Notes: a model not told the origin generated them from the sequence alone. Counted from the first letter of the stretch, positions 7,615 through 16,662 are shown. The stretch: 64,000 nt of DNA from Sinorhizobium meliloti 4H41 (GCF_000375585.1 NZ_AQWP01000010.1:1-64000), one strand, 5' to 3'. Made by a program: numbers and translations.

Positions 7615-8943
7615 TTAGCCCCGTCCATCCCGGATCATCAAAAAATAGTCGTCGAACCCGACCTGGCCGCCCTTCAGAGCGACCTCCATGCCGTCCACCC
7701 TCGGATCGGCGCTATGCGCGGTGCAGAGAGGCGATCCCGGCGACTGCGGAAGCGGCAGCCGCAATGTAAGCGCGTCGACAGAAAGCTGGCCAAGGGCGTG
7801 GCTCGACGTATCGCCCCCGGCGATCACAGCGCGGCGGAGCCCGGCCCGCGTCACCAGTTCTCTCAGCAGCGACCCGAGCCGTTCGCCGATCCGGTGACGC
7901 GAGCCATCCTCCAGAGGAATGGCTTCGCCCCGATCGGCAGAGGGGCCGAGTGCGGTATAGAGAATGATGCTCCGGCCCTTTTCCAGACAGGCAAGCCCCC
8001 GCGCAACGGCATCCTCGAATGTCGAGCCGGCATCCGTCGCCGCGAGTGCGACTGCATCGAGCCCTATCCCCTCGAAACCGTTCTCCATCGCATGACGGAT
8101 TTGCCGCTCCGTCGTCGGAGAGACGCTGCCCGAAACCACCGCGATCCGGTCGACCGGTCCGGGCGGCGCGAATGCCGGCGCTTCGCCGAGCAGGCCAAGG
8201 CGACGCCATTCGCGAACGAGTGCATATTCGATGCCGGACGAGCCGCAGACGAATTGCCCTTCCGTTGTTCGCGTCCGCCAGAGCTGGCGCCCGACGACGG
8301 CCTGGCTCCCCTCATCCGCGACATCGAGAAGGACGAGTTGGTGATCCGCGAAAGCCCTGTCGGCGAACGCGTCCACGTCCGGCGATGCGAGTTGCACGAG
8401 GTCTACAAGAGCCGCGCTGAGCGATGTCTGACGCGAAAGGTGAAGGCGGATATCCGCCTCGTTCATCGGGGTTACCGGATGCCTGCTCATCACCGGATGG
8501 CGGTCTATGCGGTAGGTTTCGCCGCGAAAGGCGGCGAACAGATTGCCGAAGGCGGTGTAACGGCGGATCTGCGGCGCGCCGATGACGAGCGGTACCGGCG
8601 CGGCGCCGAAGACATCCCACCCGATCTCGATCGCCTTGCCTATGTTGCCGACACCGGGGCTCGAATCGAAGGTCGAGCAAACCTTATAGTGGGCGATCTC
8701 CGCCTTCAGCGCCTTCAGCCACAGAAAGGCCGGAGGAAGGTTTTCCGCCATCCAGCCCGGCGTCTGGCTGCGGCTGGTGCCCGCGAGCCCAAAGGCACGG
8801 CAATGGCCGAAGCGCTCGAAGAGCGAAGGCTCGGGCACCTTGAGAAACAACGCGGTTTCGACCCCGTGCGAGGAGAGTGCCTCCATCACGTCGGTCGAGC
8901 CGGTCAGATCGTCGCCGTAGTAGCTGAGCAAGGGAATGTGCAT
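7615..8943 (-). CDS. oiaK: 3-oxo-isoapionate kinase (DUF1537, four-carbon acid sugar kinase family)
   Basis: This 442-residue protein is a DUF1537-family kinase with the N-terminal YYGDDLTGSTDVMEAL and the C-terminal AGGDTSSHALGQL nucleotide-binding motif. Family members phosphorylate acid sugars and 3-oxo acids. Because it follows a RuBisCO-like gene by 23 bases and the genome also carries the apiose genes at 41-49 kb, the most likely role is OiaK, which phosphorylates 3-oxo-isoapionate at O4 for the RuBisCO-like enzyme. I chose the ATG at 8941-8943, preceded by GGAGA; the 95-residue upstream extension is out-of-frame sequence of the neighbour. Other DUF1537 substrates (threonate, erythronate) are less likely given the neighbour. 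Confidence 0.82.
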   Translation of the reverse strand: MHIPLLSYYGDDLTGSTDVMEALSSHGVETALFLKVPEPSLFERFGHCRAFGLAGTSRSQTPGWMAENLPPAFLWLKALKAEIAHYKVCSTFDSSPGVGNIGKAIEIGWDVFGAAPVPLVIGAPQIRRYTAFGNLFAAFRGETYRIDRHPVMSRHPVTPMNEADIRLHLSRQTSLSAALVDLVQLASPDVDAFADRAFADHQLVLLDVADEGSQAVVGRQLWRTRTTEGQFVCGSSGIEYALVREWRRLGLLGEAPAFAPPGPVDRIAVVSGSVSPTTERQIRHAMENGFEGIGLDAVALAATDAGSTFEDAVARGLACLEKGRSIILYTALGPSADRGEAIPLEDGSRHRIGERLGSLLRELVTRAGLRRAVIAGGDTSSHALGQLSVDALTLRLPLPQSPGSPLCTAHSADPRVDGMEVALKGGQVGFDDYFLMIRDGRG

Positions 8944-8966
8944 TGGGGTCTCCGGTCGCGCGGAAG

Positions 8967-10223
8967 TCAGGCGCCCTTGCCGTCGGCGAATTTTTCGAGC
9001 GATTGCGCCAGTTCGGGGTGATCCCTGGCATAATCGGCCAACGGGATCCCAGCGACTGCCGCCTCCCAGGCCTGGCATACGGCCCTGACGCCGGCGCCGG
9101 GTCCGCCCGGATGGCTGACGATGCCGCCGCCGCAGAGATAGAGCAGATCGGTCGTATGCCCGGTTCGTGCATAGGTCTCGGGCGCCTGTCCGCCCCATTG
9201 ACCCGACGCCACGACCGGCAGCGGACAATCTTCCTTGAAAAAGAGCGGCGTGCTCACGGCCTCGAAGGACTTCACGAAGCTCTCGTCAGGTTCCCAGTAT
9301 TTGACGCGGATGCCGTTGATCTGGAACTGGTCGACCCCGAGGAGGCGCCAGAATTGCTGCCAGACCGAAAACTCCATGCCCAAGCCGCCATGACGCGTGA
9401 GAATGTCCCACCCGTTGCGATGGGCGTGGAGAACGAGGCCGGAGCGCTTGCGCAGGAAAGCGACGCCGCCCATTCCGACGGAATTGATGTTGACGACCGC
9501 CGCATTGCCGCCGGCCGCGACCACCAGATCGTGGTTTCGCATCATCTCATCCGGATCGGTATGGGATATGCCGAAGGCATACATCACCTTCTTGCCGGTC
9601 TTCTGCTCGTGGTCGAGGATTCTCGGCATGATGGCTGCAATCCGCGCACTCAGCGGCGAATAGGCCGGGCTCATCAGCTTCTCGTCATCCTTGATGAAAT
9701 CCACCCCGGAGGAAAGCAGGTCGCCGACGAGCATCGCCGTTTCCTCGGGCCGCAAACCCAGCGCCGGCTTGACGATCGTCCCGATGATCGGACGGCCTTC
9801 GACACCGGTCAAGCGCCGGCTGCCGGCAACACCGAACTGCGGGCCCGGATGCGCCGCCGCGAACTCCGGCGGCAGCTTCATATCCACGATGCGGATGCCG
9901 GTCATTCCCTTGATGGAATAGACGCCGCCGATCGCAATGGTCATCAAGGCGGAAAGATCCGTTCCCACCGCATCGAGCGGGAAGGCAATCTCCGCATCGG
10001 CCCGGTTAAAGCGCGTGGCATTTCCCGCCTCGTCCGGCCATGAGGCTCGATCGGCGGTTTCGAGGTGGCGGATAGCCACTACGCGAGCGGCCGCCCGCGC
10101 CTTCAACTCTTCGCTTTCGCCCGGCACCGGCACGAACGTTCCGGTCGACTGGTCGCTTGCGATCTTTCTCGCCAGGACTTCGATATCTCCCGGGGTCTCG
10201 ATGCGGTAAGTGATGCGTATCAC
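8967..10223 (-). CDS. oiaX: RuBisCO-like protein, 3-oxo-isoapionate-4-phosphate decarboxylase
   Basis: This 418-residue protein has the RuBisCO large-chain fold of the form IV non-photosynthetic group. It keeps VKPALGL (Lys152) and FIKDDE, with Lys178 available for carbamylation and Asp180/Glu181 as magnesium ligands, plus LHAHR around residue 266. Loop 6 departs from true RuBisCO (QINGIRVKYW), so CO2 fixation on ribulose bisphosphate is not expected. Published apiose work assigned such proteins as OiaX (decarboxylase giving L-erythrulose 1-phosphate) or OiaT (transcarboxylase/hydrolase); OiaX is my preferred choice, but the two cannot be separated by eye. The GTG at 10221-10223 is preferred because the family starts there; an in-frame TTG lies further upstream at 10295, inside the promoter region. 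Confidence 0.82.
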   Translation of the reverse strand: MIRITYRIETPGDIEVLARKIASDQSTGTFVPVPGESEELKARAAARVVAIRHLETADRASWPDEAGNATRFNRADAEIAFPLDAVGTDLSALMTIAIGGVYSIKGMTGIRIVDMKLPPEFAAAHPGPQFGVAGSRRLTGVEGRPIIGTIVKPALGLRPEETAMLVGDLLSSGVDFIKDDEKLMSPAYSPLSARIAAIMPRILDHEQKTGKKVMYAFGISHTDPDEMMRNHDLVVAAGGNAAVVNINSVGMGGVAFLRKRSGLVLHAHRNGWDILTRHGGLGMEFSVWQQFWRLLGVDQFQINGIRVKYWEPDESFVKSFEAVSTPLFFKEDCPLPVVASGQWGGQAPETYARTGHTTDLLYLCGGGIVSHPGGPGAGVRAVCQAWEAAVAGIPLADYARDHPELAQSLEKFADGKGA

Positions 10224-10264
10224 GGTAGCGCTCTTTGCATTGGATTCAGTAGCGTCTCTCGGGC

Positions 10265-10280
10265 AACTGGTATAATGAGT
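10265..10280. promoter_or_regulatory. Shared 16-bp operator between oiaX and the GntR gene
   Basis: AACTGGTATAATGAGT lies in the 137-bp divergent region between oiaX and the FadR-type regulator gene. An identical 16-mer occurs at 49132-49147 upstream of apnO. Its left half ACTGGTA matches one arm of the palindrome at 17005-17019 upstream of the other FadR-type regulator gene, and the TGGT core is typical of FadR-subfamily sites. It is most simply the binding site of the regulator encoded at 10361. Confidence 0.7.
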
Positions 10281-10360
10281 ATCTGAGTTAGGCAAGAGAA
10301 ATCTCGCCTGCCGGAAGAAACCTGCCTATAGAGAATGATCCGCAAGCTGCTGGAGTTCAC

Positions 10361-11074
10361 ATGGTCATGCAATCCGAGCCCATCATCCGCAGGAAACTTT
10401 CCGACGAGGTGTTTGCGCGGCTCAAGGCGTTGATCGAAACCGGCGAGCTGCAACCGGGAGACGAAATGCCCTCCGAGCGGATGCTGATGGAGCGCTTCCA
10501 GGTGGGACGCCCGGCCATTCGCGAGGCGATGCAGGCACTTGCCAATATGGGGCTGATCGAGATTTCGCATGGCGAGCGGGCCAAGGTGCTGCAGCCGACG
10601 GCGCGGTCGCTTCTTCGGCAGGTGGATGCCGCGGCCAAGATCATGCTTGCGGCCTCCTCGGATTCGCTGGAACACCTGAAGAGCGCGCGCATCTTCTTCG
10701 AACGCGGCATGGCGCGGGAGGCGGCAAGCAGGGCCGAGGCCGGCGATATCGCGGCGCTGGAGGAAACCTTGAAGCGGCAGCAGGCGGCACTCAAGGATCC
10801 CGATGCCTTCATCGCCGCGGACATGGCGTTCCACACCCGCATTGCCCAGATTTCCGGCAATCCGATATATACCGCCGTCAGCGAGGCGATGCTCGGCTGG
10901 CTCAAAGAGTATCATACGGAAATGCTGATCTGGACCGGCCGGGAGAACGTGACCCTCACGGAGCACGAGGAAATCATCGATTGTATCCGCCGCGGCAATC
11001 CGGACGAAGCCGAGCAGGCGATGATCAGACACCTCGAGCGCTCCCGCACGCTCTATGCCCCGAAGGGCAGGTAG
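10361..11074 (+). CDS. FadR-subfamily GntR regulator of the oia/apn genes
   Basis: This 237-residue protein has an N-terminal winged helix (RLKALIETGELQPGDEMPSERMLMERFQVGRPAIREAMQ) in several adjacent motifs, and a C-terminal FCD ligand domain with the metal-binding pattern seen as DMAFHTRIAQISGN and EHEEIIDCIRRGNPDEA. The overall look is NanR-like. It diverges from oiaX-oiaK and very likely controls it through the operator at 10265-10280. Because the same operator stands before apnO, it is also the best candidate regulator of the apiose uptake operon. The ligand would be a pathway intermediate. A second ATG six bases downstream is a possible alternative start. Confidence 0.88.
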   Translation: MVMQSEPIIRRKLSDEVFARLKALIETGELQPGDEMPSERMLMERFQVGRPAIREAMQALANMGLIEISHGERAKVLQPTARSLLRQVDAAAKIMLAASSDSLEHLKSARIFFERGMAREAASRAEAGDIAALEETLKRQQAALKDPDAFIAADMAFHTRIAQISGNPIYTAVSEAMLGWLKEYHTEMLIWTGRENVTLTEHEEIIDCIRRGNPDEAEQAMIRHLERSRTLYAPKGR

Positions 11075-11108
11075 ACCGGAGGCATCCCGCTCGGCTGCAG
11101 ACCGCTGA

Positions 11109-13118
11109 TCAGGCGGTTCGCGTGCGGCCGAATGCGCGCAACAGCAAATTCACCGAAACGGCGATCTTGTCGATATCGGGAACGTCCCGGGAATAGCGCC
11201 CGGTGTAGAGCTTGATGATCATCTTGTCCCGCTCGAATCCACGCAGGTCGTAGTGAAGATGAAGGTAGTAACGCTGCTTGTCGCCGGTGCGGGTGATGTC
11301 CCCGCGCCGCTGCGTTACCTGCTTCAGATCCGCTTCGAGCGGCGCGAAGCCTTCGATGTTCAGCTTGACCTTGGTCGATTTGAACCGCGTCTCCGTCGAA
11401 ACCGCCACCACCGCCTTGTCCAGCGAGAGGCTCACGAGGCGGCCTTCGAGGCCATCCACATCCACCGGCTCGTCGAGCTTGAACGCCTGCAGCAGGCGCC
11501 GCGGCTTCTCGAAGCAGATAAGCGAGGCGATGATCAGCACCACGATGTTGATGCCCGACCAAAGCGCAGCAATGGCCGAGAACGAACCCTCTACCCGCGC
11601 CGTCTCCGGAACGATGTTGATCAGGAGGCCCAGCGCGGTAACCACGATGAAGCCGGCGATCCAGGTGAAAGTATAGGCGTCGAAGACGTTCTCCTCATTG
11701 CTGCTGCCCTTCGGGGTCACCTTGAATGGCTTGCCGAAGGGCCTGACCAGGCTCGAAAGGACGGTCGGCAGCATGCGGAAAGTCGAGAAGGTACCGACGG
11801 CAGTGGAAACCACCGGAAGGTAGCGCGTCGGCGTGAGCCAAAACATCAGCAGGAAATAGGCCGCGAGCAGGGGCACCTGGTTAGAGACATAGTCGGCGAC
11901 ATCCGTGAAATAGAGCGGCAGGGCGCCGAACCACAGATAGATTATGGGAATGAGAAGCACGATGAAGCGGACCAGATATTGCACCAGCCACGACATGGGC
12001 AGGAACATGACGCGCTGAAAGAGCGAGAGACCCGGCCCGCGTAAGGGGCCGTTGTGCAGGTAGAGCGTCTGGATACCGCCTTGGCACCAGCGCTCGCGCT
12101 GGACGAAATAACCGGTGAGATTCTCGGCCGCCAGACCCATCGAAAGGCGCTCGTTGAGATAGCGCGTCTTGAAACCCCTGTTGAGCATCGACAGCGTCGT
12201 CAGCAGGTCCTCGGTGATCGACTCGGTCGGAAATCCGCCGATGGCGTCTACCGCCTTGCGCCTTGCGATCGAACAGGAGCCGCAGCAGAAGCTGACGTCC
12301 CAGCCGTCGCGGCTGGGGGCGATCTCGTCGAAAAACAAGCGTTGCTCATCGGGCCATAGGTTCTCCAGTCCGAGATTGGACTGGATCGGATCGACGTTGA
12401 AGAAGTGCTGCGGTGTCTGCACGATGCCGATGGTGTCGTCCATAAAGAAAGGCAAGGTGCGCCGGAGGAAACTGCGATAGGGCACGAAATCGGCATCAAA
12501 GACGGCGATGAAATCGCCTGAGCTGACGCGCAATCCGTTGTTCATGTTCCCGGCCTTGGCATGCGCGTTGTCGTTGCGCGTGACATGGATTGCCCCGCGC
12601 CCCTCGCAGAAGGTCCTGAGCCAGTCGCGCCGGCCGTCATCGAGCACATAAACCTTCAGCTTGTCCTTGGGATGATCGAGCGCAAGCGCCCCGACGATCG
12701 TCCGTTCGAGAACGTCGAGCGGCTCATTATAGGTCGGTATGAAGACGTCGACCGTGGGAAGTTCCCGTTCATCCCGCTCAAAAAACTGCCGCTCCAGCCG
12801 ATCCCCCTCGGCACTGCGGTCGACGTAGCGGCTCATCAGGATGAGGAAGAGCACAACCTCTGCAAAGGCGAGGAACTCCACGATGAAGACGAACCAGACC
12901 CAATAGAAATTGGCACCGTCGTTCGGATAGGGCAGAACGGTTTCGGTGAAGCGCCAGATCAGGTAACGCAGCGCGAAGGCAGCGACGAATGCGCAGGTGA
13001 CCGCGCGCGACCAGCTCCTGTGGCGCGGCCAGTTGAAAGGCCCGAGGAGAAAAAAGGCGATGACGAGTAAGGTCGGCGCAAGCGCTAGAAGAGACTGAAC
13101 CACAAGCTTTGAACCCAC
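11109..13118 (-). CDS. bgsA: Mixed-linkage beta-glucan synthase, cellulose-synthase-like GT2
   Basis: This 669-residue inner-membrane family-2 glycosyltransferase has two N-terminal membrane segments, then a cytosolic catalytic domain (about residues 120-350) with IPTYNEP, VLDDGRR, FDADFVP, TEDLLT and QRERWCQGG, the D,D,D,QxxRW set of processive beta-glucan synthases. Further membrane helices and a soluble C-terminal domain follow. The partner gene, gene order and size match BgsA of S. meliloti, which makes a (1,3)(1,4)-beta-glucan and is switched on by c-di-GMP through its C-terminal region, which is not a typical PilZ domain. I see no clear RxxxR...DxSxxG PilZ signature here. The start overlaps the bgsB end by 34 bases. 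Confidence 0.83.
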   Translation of the reverse strand: MGSKLVVQSLLALAPTLLVIAFFLLGPFNWPRHRSWSRAVTCAFVAAFALRYLIWRFTETVLPYPNDGANFYWVWFVFIVEFLAFAEVVLFLILMSRYVDRSAEGDRLERQFFERDERELPTVDVFIPTYNEPLDVLERTIVGALALDHPKDKLKVYVLDDGRRDWLRTFCEGRGAIHVTRNDNAHAKAGNMNNGLRVSSGDFIAVFDADFVPYRSFLRRTLPFFMDDTIGIVQTPQHFFNVDPIQSNLGLENLWPDEQRLFFDEIAPSRDGWDVSFCCGSCSIARRKAVDAIGGFPTESITEDLLTTLSMLNRGFKTRYLNERLSMGLAAENLTGYFVQRERWCQGGIQTLYLHNGPLRGPGLSLFQRVMFLPMSWLVQYLVRFIVLLIPIIYLWFGALPLYFTDVADYVSNQVPLLAAYFLLMFWLTPTRYLPVVSTAVGTFSTFRMLPTVLSSLVRPFGKPFKVTPKGSSNEENVFDAYTFTWIAGFIVVTALGLLINIVPETARVEGSFSAIAALWSGINIVVLIIASLICFEKPRRLLQAFKLDEPVDVDGLEGRLVSLSLDKAVVAVSTETRFKSTKVKLNIEGFAPLEADLKQVTQRRGDITRTGDKQRYYLHLHYDLRGFERDKMIIKLYTGRYSRDVPDIDKIAVSVNLLLRAFGRTRTA

Positions 13119-14317
13119 TGCGCCAGGTGGAGGCTGCGCTTCGAGAAACGAACCTGGGCCGTTCGCCCGACCTGACAGAAATTCGCGAAATCGGTGTTGA
13201 GTGCCGACGGAGCGAGCGTGACGCGGATGCGGGCATTTCGCTCCTCTGTCTCCGGCTCGTTGGCGGCCAGCGTGTCCTTTTCCACGACCGCGGACGATCC
13301 CCTGACCGCCTGTACGCGACCCCGGAAGACATCTCCGCGACCGAAGAGCCGGACCTCCGCCTCTCGGCCGGGATAGATCTCGTCATAATCGACTTCAGGA
13401 ACCAGAATATCGACGAACAGCTCGCGGCAGTCGAGGATGCGCATCATCTCGTTGTTCAGAATGACATTGGAACCGCTGACCACGTTACGGCTCCACACGA
13501 CGCCATCGAAGGGCGACGGGATCGTCGCGGCTTCGAGACTGAGAACCCGCCTCTCCTCCTCGGCTATCTGCTGGTCCGTCTGTTTTGCCCGTGCCTCGTT
13601 CTCCGCGATCCGCGTATTGAGATCGTGGATGCGGACGATAACCTCGTCCTGGCGCTGCCTGGAATAAGGCACGTCGTTCTGGCCGTCGCCGACGATGAAT
13701 ATGCCCTGACGCACGGCGTTGAGGCGTTGCTGCAGCAGTTCCACCGTCAAATTGCTGATCTCGAGTTCGCCGCCGGCGGCAGCACCGGCGGCTTCCGCTG
13801 CCTCCACCATCTTGCGGGTGAATATCCCCTTGGCCTCGAGGTCCTGCCGCCGGACGAGGTCGACCTTCGCTACGACGTCCTGCGCGCGCGACACTTCGAC
13901 CCTCTTCTGGAGAATCTGAACCTCGCGCTCCAGGCTGGCGATGGTCGCGTTCCTGAAGATGTCGAGCCGCCCGGCAAGATCATCCCGCAATCGCGCGAGT
14001 TCATCCCGCTCCCGCCGCAGCGCCGCGACGCGCTCGACGGCGGTTCGATGATCGGTGCGCAGCGACGCCAGGATCGCTCTGTTGACACGCTCGTTACGGA
14101 TTGTCGCAAGCGTTTCACCCTCTGCCACCGGCGTTCCGATTCGAGGCGCCGGTTTCTCGATCTCGCCGTCGATCGGCGCATTTATCACGGCAAGGCGTCC
14201 GTTTACCGTCCCATCCAGGCTGCTGTAGCCCGTCAACCCCGGCAGCAGGACGGCAATTGCAAGCGCCAGGAGGAGAATGCCGACGGTAATACGTGTGAGC
14301 CGATGATTGAGGATCAT
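13085..14317 (-). CDS. bgsB: HlyD-type membrane-fusion protein of the beta-glucan synthase
   Basis: This 410-residue protein has one N-terminal membrane anchor (about residues 10-30), a first lipoyl-like half (INAPIDGEIEKPAP), a long charged coiled coil (about 85-260, rich in Arg/Glu and Leu), the second half SPFDGVVWSRNVVSGSNV and a beta-barrel region, the layout of HlyD/AcrA adaptors. It is the first gene of the bgs operon. By analogy with S. meliloti BgsB it should help export the glucan made by BgsA across the periplasm. It diverges from the cyclase gene across a 322-bp region. Confidence in the symbol comes mainly from the bgsA pairing. Confidence 0.8.
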   Translation of the reverse strand: MILNHRLTRITVGILLLALAIAVLLPGLTGYSSLDGTVNGRLAVINAPIDGEIEKPAPRIGTPVAEGETLATIRNERVNRAILASLRTDHRTAVERVAALRRERDELARLRDDLAGRLDIFRNATIASLEREVQILQKRVEVSRAQDVVAKVDLVRRQDLEAKGIFTRKMVEAAEAAGAAAGGELEISNLTVELLQQRLNAVRQGIFIVGDGQNDVPYSRQRQDEVIVRIHDLNTRIAENEARAKQTDQQIAEEERRVLSLEAATIPSPFDGVVWSRNVVSGSNVILNNEMMRILDCRELFVDILVPEVDYDEIYPGREAEVRLFGRGDVFRGRVQAVRGSSAVVEKDTLAANEPETEERNARIRVTLAPSALNTDFANFCQVGRTAQVRFSKRSLHLAQWVQSLWFSLF

Positions 14318-14639
14318 GTCAAATTACTCACTGGGGTCAGCCGGTTCGGCTGATACGCTGCTGCAACTGTTTTCGCGACGCCGTGCCCGAACTCAAGTCC
14401 GCCTCGCCGCATCCCGTCACGATTGAATGGTATTCTTTGCTGAGCAACCCTCAAATTTGCATGTTTTCCGTGGTGAACTGCGCAAAACTTCGGCGAGTGA
14501 CGGAGAGTGCCCGCATTACTCTAAGGTTTAAGGATAGCGCGCCGACGTTTTTTTGCGATAGGTCGGAGGGCCGCCGGGCTTCCCCTAACAAGGGACGGGT
14601 CGCCCGGATCGCCATCTTTTACGAACGACGGAGACAGAA
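14318..14639. promoter_or_regulatory. Divergent promoter region of bgsBA and the GGDEF gene
   Basis: This 322-bp gene-free stretch should hold both divergent promoters. A run of eight T lies near 14547-14554. Downstream of it, CCGGGC (14574-14579) pairs with GCCCGG (14602-14607), and an inner TCCCCT/AGGGA pair closes an AACA loop, so the leader of the cyclase mRNA can fold into a strong hairpin. The ribosome site GGAG lies nine bases or so before the cyclase ATG. No clear operator was recognised. Confidence 0.5.
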
Positions 14640-15665
14640 ATGGGACAAGCCGTACGAATCCCCACGAACGAGCGTCAAAGGTTGCTCGCAGTCCGTTCGC
14701 TGAATTCAATCGGCAGCGCTCCCACGCCCGAACTCGCAACCCTGGCCGAGCTTGCCAAGGGCATCTTCGACGTTTCCTACGCCGCCATAAACATCATCGA
14801 CGAAGACTGGCAGCGGATCGCCGGTCAGGCGGGCTTGAGGATCGGCGAATGCTCGCGCGAGATGTCCATATGCACGCGGGTCGTCTTCGCGGACGAACTC
14901 CTCATTATTCCGGATCTGGCGGAAGACCGTGAACTGAAAACGAGACCGTATGTGGTCGGAAGCCCGCACTTCCGCTTTTACGCCGGCGCGCCCGTCTATC
15001 TCGAAAACCTGCCCGTCGGCAGCTTCTGCATCCTCGATGGCCGACCCAGGGATCTTTCCGACGAGCAGGCGCAGAACCTGCACCGATTTGCGGCGGTCGC
15101 CAGTGCGCTTTTGACCCTGCAGAAGGCGAATCTCGTCATGGGCCTCGCCCATAACCAATTACAGAACGCGGCCATCACCGATCCGTTGACGGGCCTGTTC
15201 AACCGCTCGGCCCTGTCGTCGATCGTCGACGGGGCTCTCCACCACGCGATCGCGGCGGGTCAGACCTTCGGGGCTCTTTATCTCGACATGGATGGATTCA
15301 AGGCAATCAACGACGAGCTTGGCCATCACGCCGGCGACGAGGTTCTGTACGAGGCCGCCAACCGGATTCGCTCGGTCATCAGAGCAGGCGACATCGCGAT
15401 CCGCATGGGCGGCGACGAATTCGCCGTTTTCATTCCAAATCCGTCCAATGCACCGGCGCTCGCAGCGGTTTCGCAGCGGCTGGTCGCAGCCTTTCGCGAA
15501 CCCTTCCAGGTCGACGGCAAGGTGGTCCTCGCACGCATCAGCGTTGGCGGCGCCCTCGCCCCGTCCAATGGGCAGCGACGAGCGGAACTGCTGAGCAGCT
15601 GCGACAGGGCTCTCTACGCGGCAAAGCGTGACGGTCGCGACCGTTTCGTCGTCCTCGACGCCTGA
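14640..15665 (+). CDS. GAF-GGDEF diguanylate cyclase
   Basis: This 341-residue soluble protein has an N-terminal GAF domain (about residues 20-165) and a C-terminal GGDEF domain (about 175-341). The active-site motif GGDEF is intact at 257-261, and RAGD at 248-251 stands exactly five residues before it, which is the inhibitory I-site for c-di-GMP feedback. DPLTGLFNR marks the domain start. It should make c-di-GMP in response to a ligand or redox signal at the GAF domain. Its position divergent from bgsBA, whose synthase is c-di-GMP dependent in S. meliloti, suggests that it may supply that signal, though other cyclases could do so. Confidence 0.9.
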   Translation: MGQAVRIPTNERQRLLAVRSLNSIGSAPTPELATLAELAKGIFDVSYAAINIIDEDWQRIAGQAGLRIGECSREMSICTRVVFADELLIIPDLAEDRELKTRPYVVGSPHFRFYAGAPVYLENLPVGSFCILDGRPRDLSDEQAQNLHRFAAVASALLTLQKANLVMGLAHNQLQNAAITDPLTGLFNRSALSSIVDGALHHAIAAGQTFGALYLDMDGFKAINDELGHHAGDEVLYEAANRIRSVIRAGDIAIRMGGDEFAVFIPNPSNAPALAAVSQRLVAAFREPFQVDGKVVLARISVGGALAPSNGQRRAELLSSCDRALYAAKRDGRDRFVVLDA

Positions 15666-15681
15666 TGGAGAGAAAACGACA

Positions 15682-16662
15682 ATGAGAGCTGCATGGTACG
15701 AGAAAAATGGCGCCGCCCGCGATGTCCTGGAGGTTGGCAGCCTTCCCGAGCCTATCCCCGGCCCCGGAGAGGTCCGCGTCCGCATACATGCGTCCGGCGT
15801 CAATCCGTCCGATGTGAAGGCCAGGGCGGGACGGCCGCTCATTGCCGGGCGAATGATCCCGCACAGTGATGGCGCGGGCATTATCGACGCCGTGGGAACG
15901 GGCGTCGCAGGCGATCGCATCGGCGAGCGGGTATGGACCTGGAATGCCGCCTGGCGGCGTTCGAACGGTACGGCTGCCGAATATGTGGTCCTTCCGCGGG
16001 ATCAGGCGGTTCACCTGCCCGATAACGTATCTTTCGAGGAGGGCGCGTGCCTCGGCATTCCAGCGCTGACGGCACTTCGCGCGGTGACCACGGACGGAGC
16101 TGTATTTGGAAAAACCGTGCTGGTCACCGGGGGTGCGGGCGCAGTCGGCGCTTACGCCATTCAGTTCGCCAGGCTTTACGGCGCGGAGCGCATCGTCACA
16201 ACCGTCAGTTCGTCGGAAAAGGCCGAAATCTGCACGCGGCTGGGAGCCGACCACACGATCAACTACAGAACGGAAGATGTCGTCGACCGGATAGGGAGCA
16301 TCACCAACGGGCGCGGCGTCGACCGAGTCATAGAGGTGGACGCCGCGACGAATGTCGAGATGCTGCCAGGCATTATAGCGCGGGACGGACTTTGCGTGAT
16401 ATACGGCTCCAGCAAGCCGGAAATCTCATTCGAGTTCTTTCCGATGATACTGGCCGGCGCTGCGGCGCGGTTCTTCATCGTCTATGAGATGTCGCCGGAA
16501 GTGCGCGAGCAGACCGTCGGCGCGCTGCAAGGGCAGCTGGCATCCGGGCTTCTCAGACATCATGTCGCCGGAACATTCGCGCTGGACGACATCGCCGCAG
16601 CCCACGAGGCGGTCGAGAGCGGGAAACCGGTCGGCAACGTCATCGTTTCTCTCGCTCGGTAG
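15682..16662 (+). CDS. Zinc-independent NADPH:quinone reductase-like MDR protein
   Basis: This 326-residue medium-chain dehydrogenase/reductase begins with a GroES-like domain (PGEVRVRIHASGVNPSDVK) and continues with a Rossmann domain containing VTGGAGAVGAYAIQFA. The structural-zinc cysteines of alcohol dehydrogenases are absent, as in QOR/zeta-crystallin proteins, which reduce quinones or enones with NADPH. I chose the ATG at 15682, preceded by GGAGAG. The earlier open frame overlaps the cyclase gene. It begins 16 bases after the cyclase stop and may be co-transcribed with it, without an obvious functional tie. Confidence 0.85.
   Translation: MRAAWYEKNGAARDVLEVGSLPEPIPGPGEVRVRIHASGVNPSDVKARAGRPLIAGRMIPHSDGAGIIDAVGTGVAGDRIGERVWTWNAAWRRSNGTAAEYVVLPRDQAVHLPDNVSFEEGACLGIPALTALRAVTTDGAVFGKTVLVTGGAGAVGAYAIQFARLYGAERIVTTVSSSEKAEICTRLGADHTINYRTEDVVDRIGSITNGRGVDRVIEVDAATNVEMLPGIIARDGLCVIYGSSKPEISFEFFPMILAGAAARFFIVYEMSPEVREQTVGALQGQLASGLLRHHVAGTFALDDIAAAHEAVESGKPVGNVIVSLAR

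Noticed and set aside
10271-10276. TATAAT inside both shared operators as a plus-strand -10 box
   Set aside because: No matching -35 box stands about 17 bp upstream at either place, so I treat the hexamer as part of the operator rather than as a promoter.
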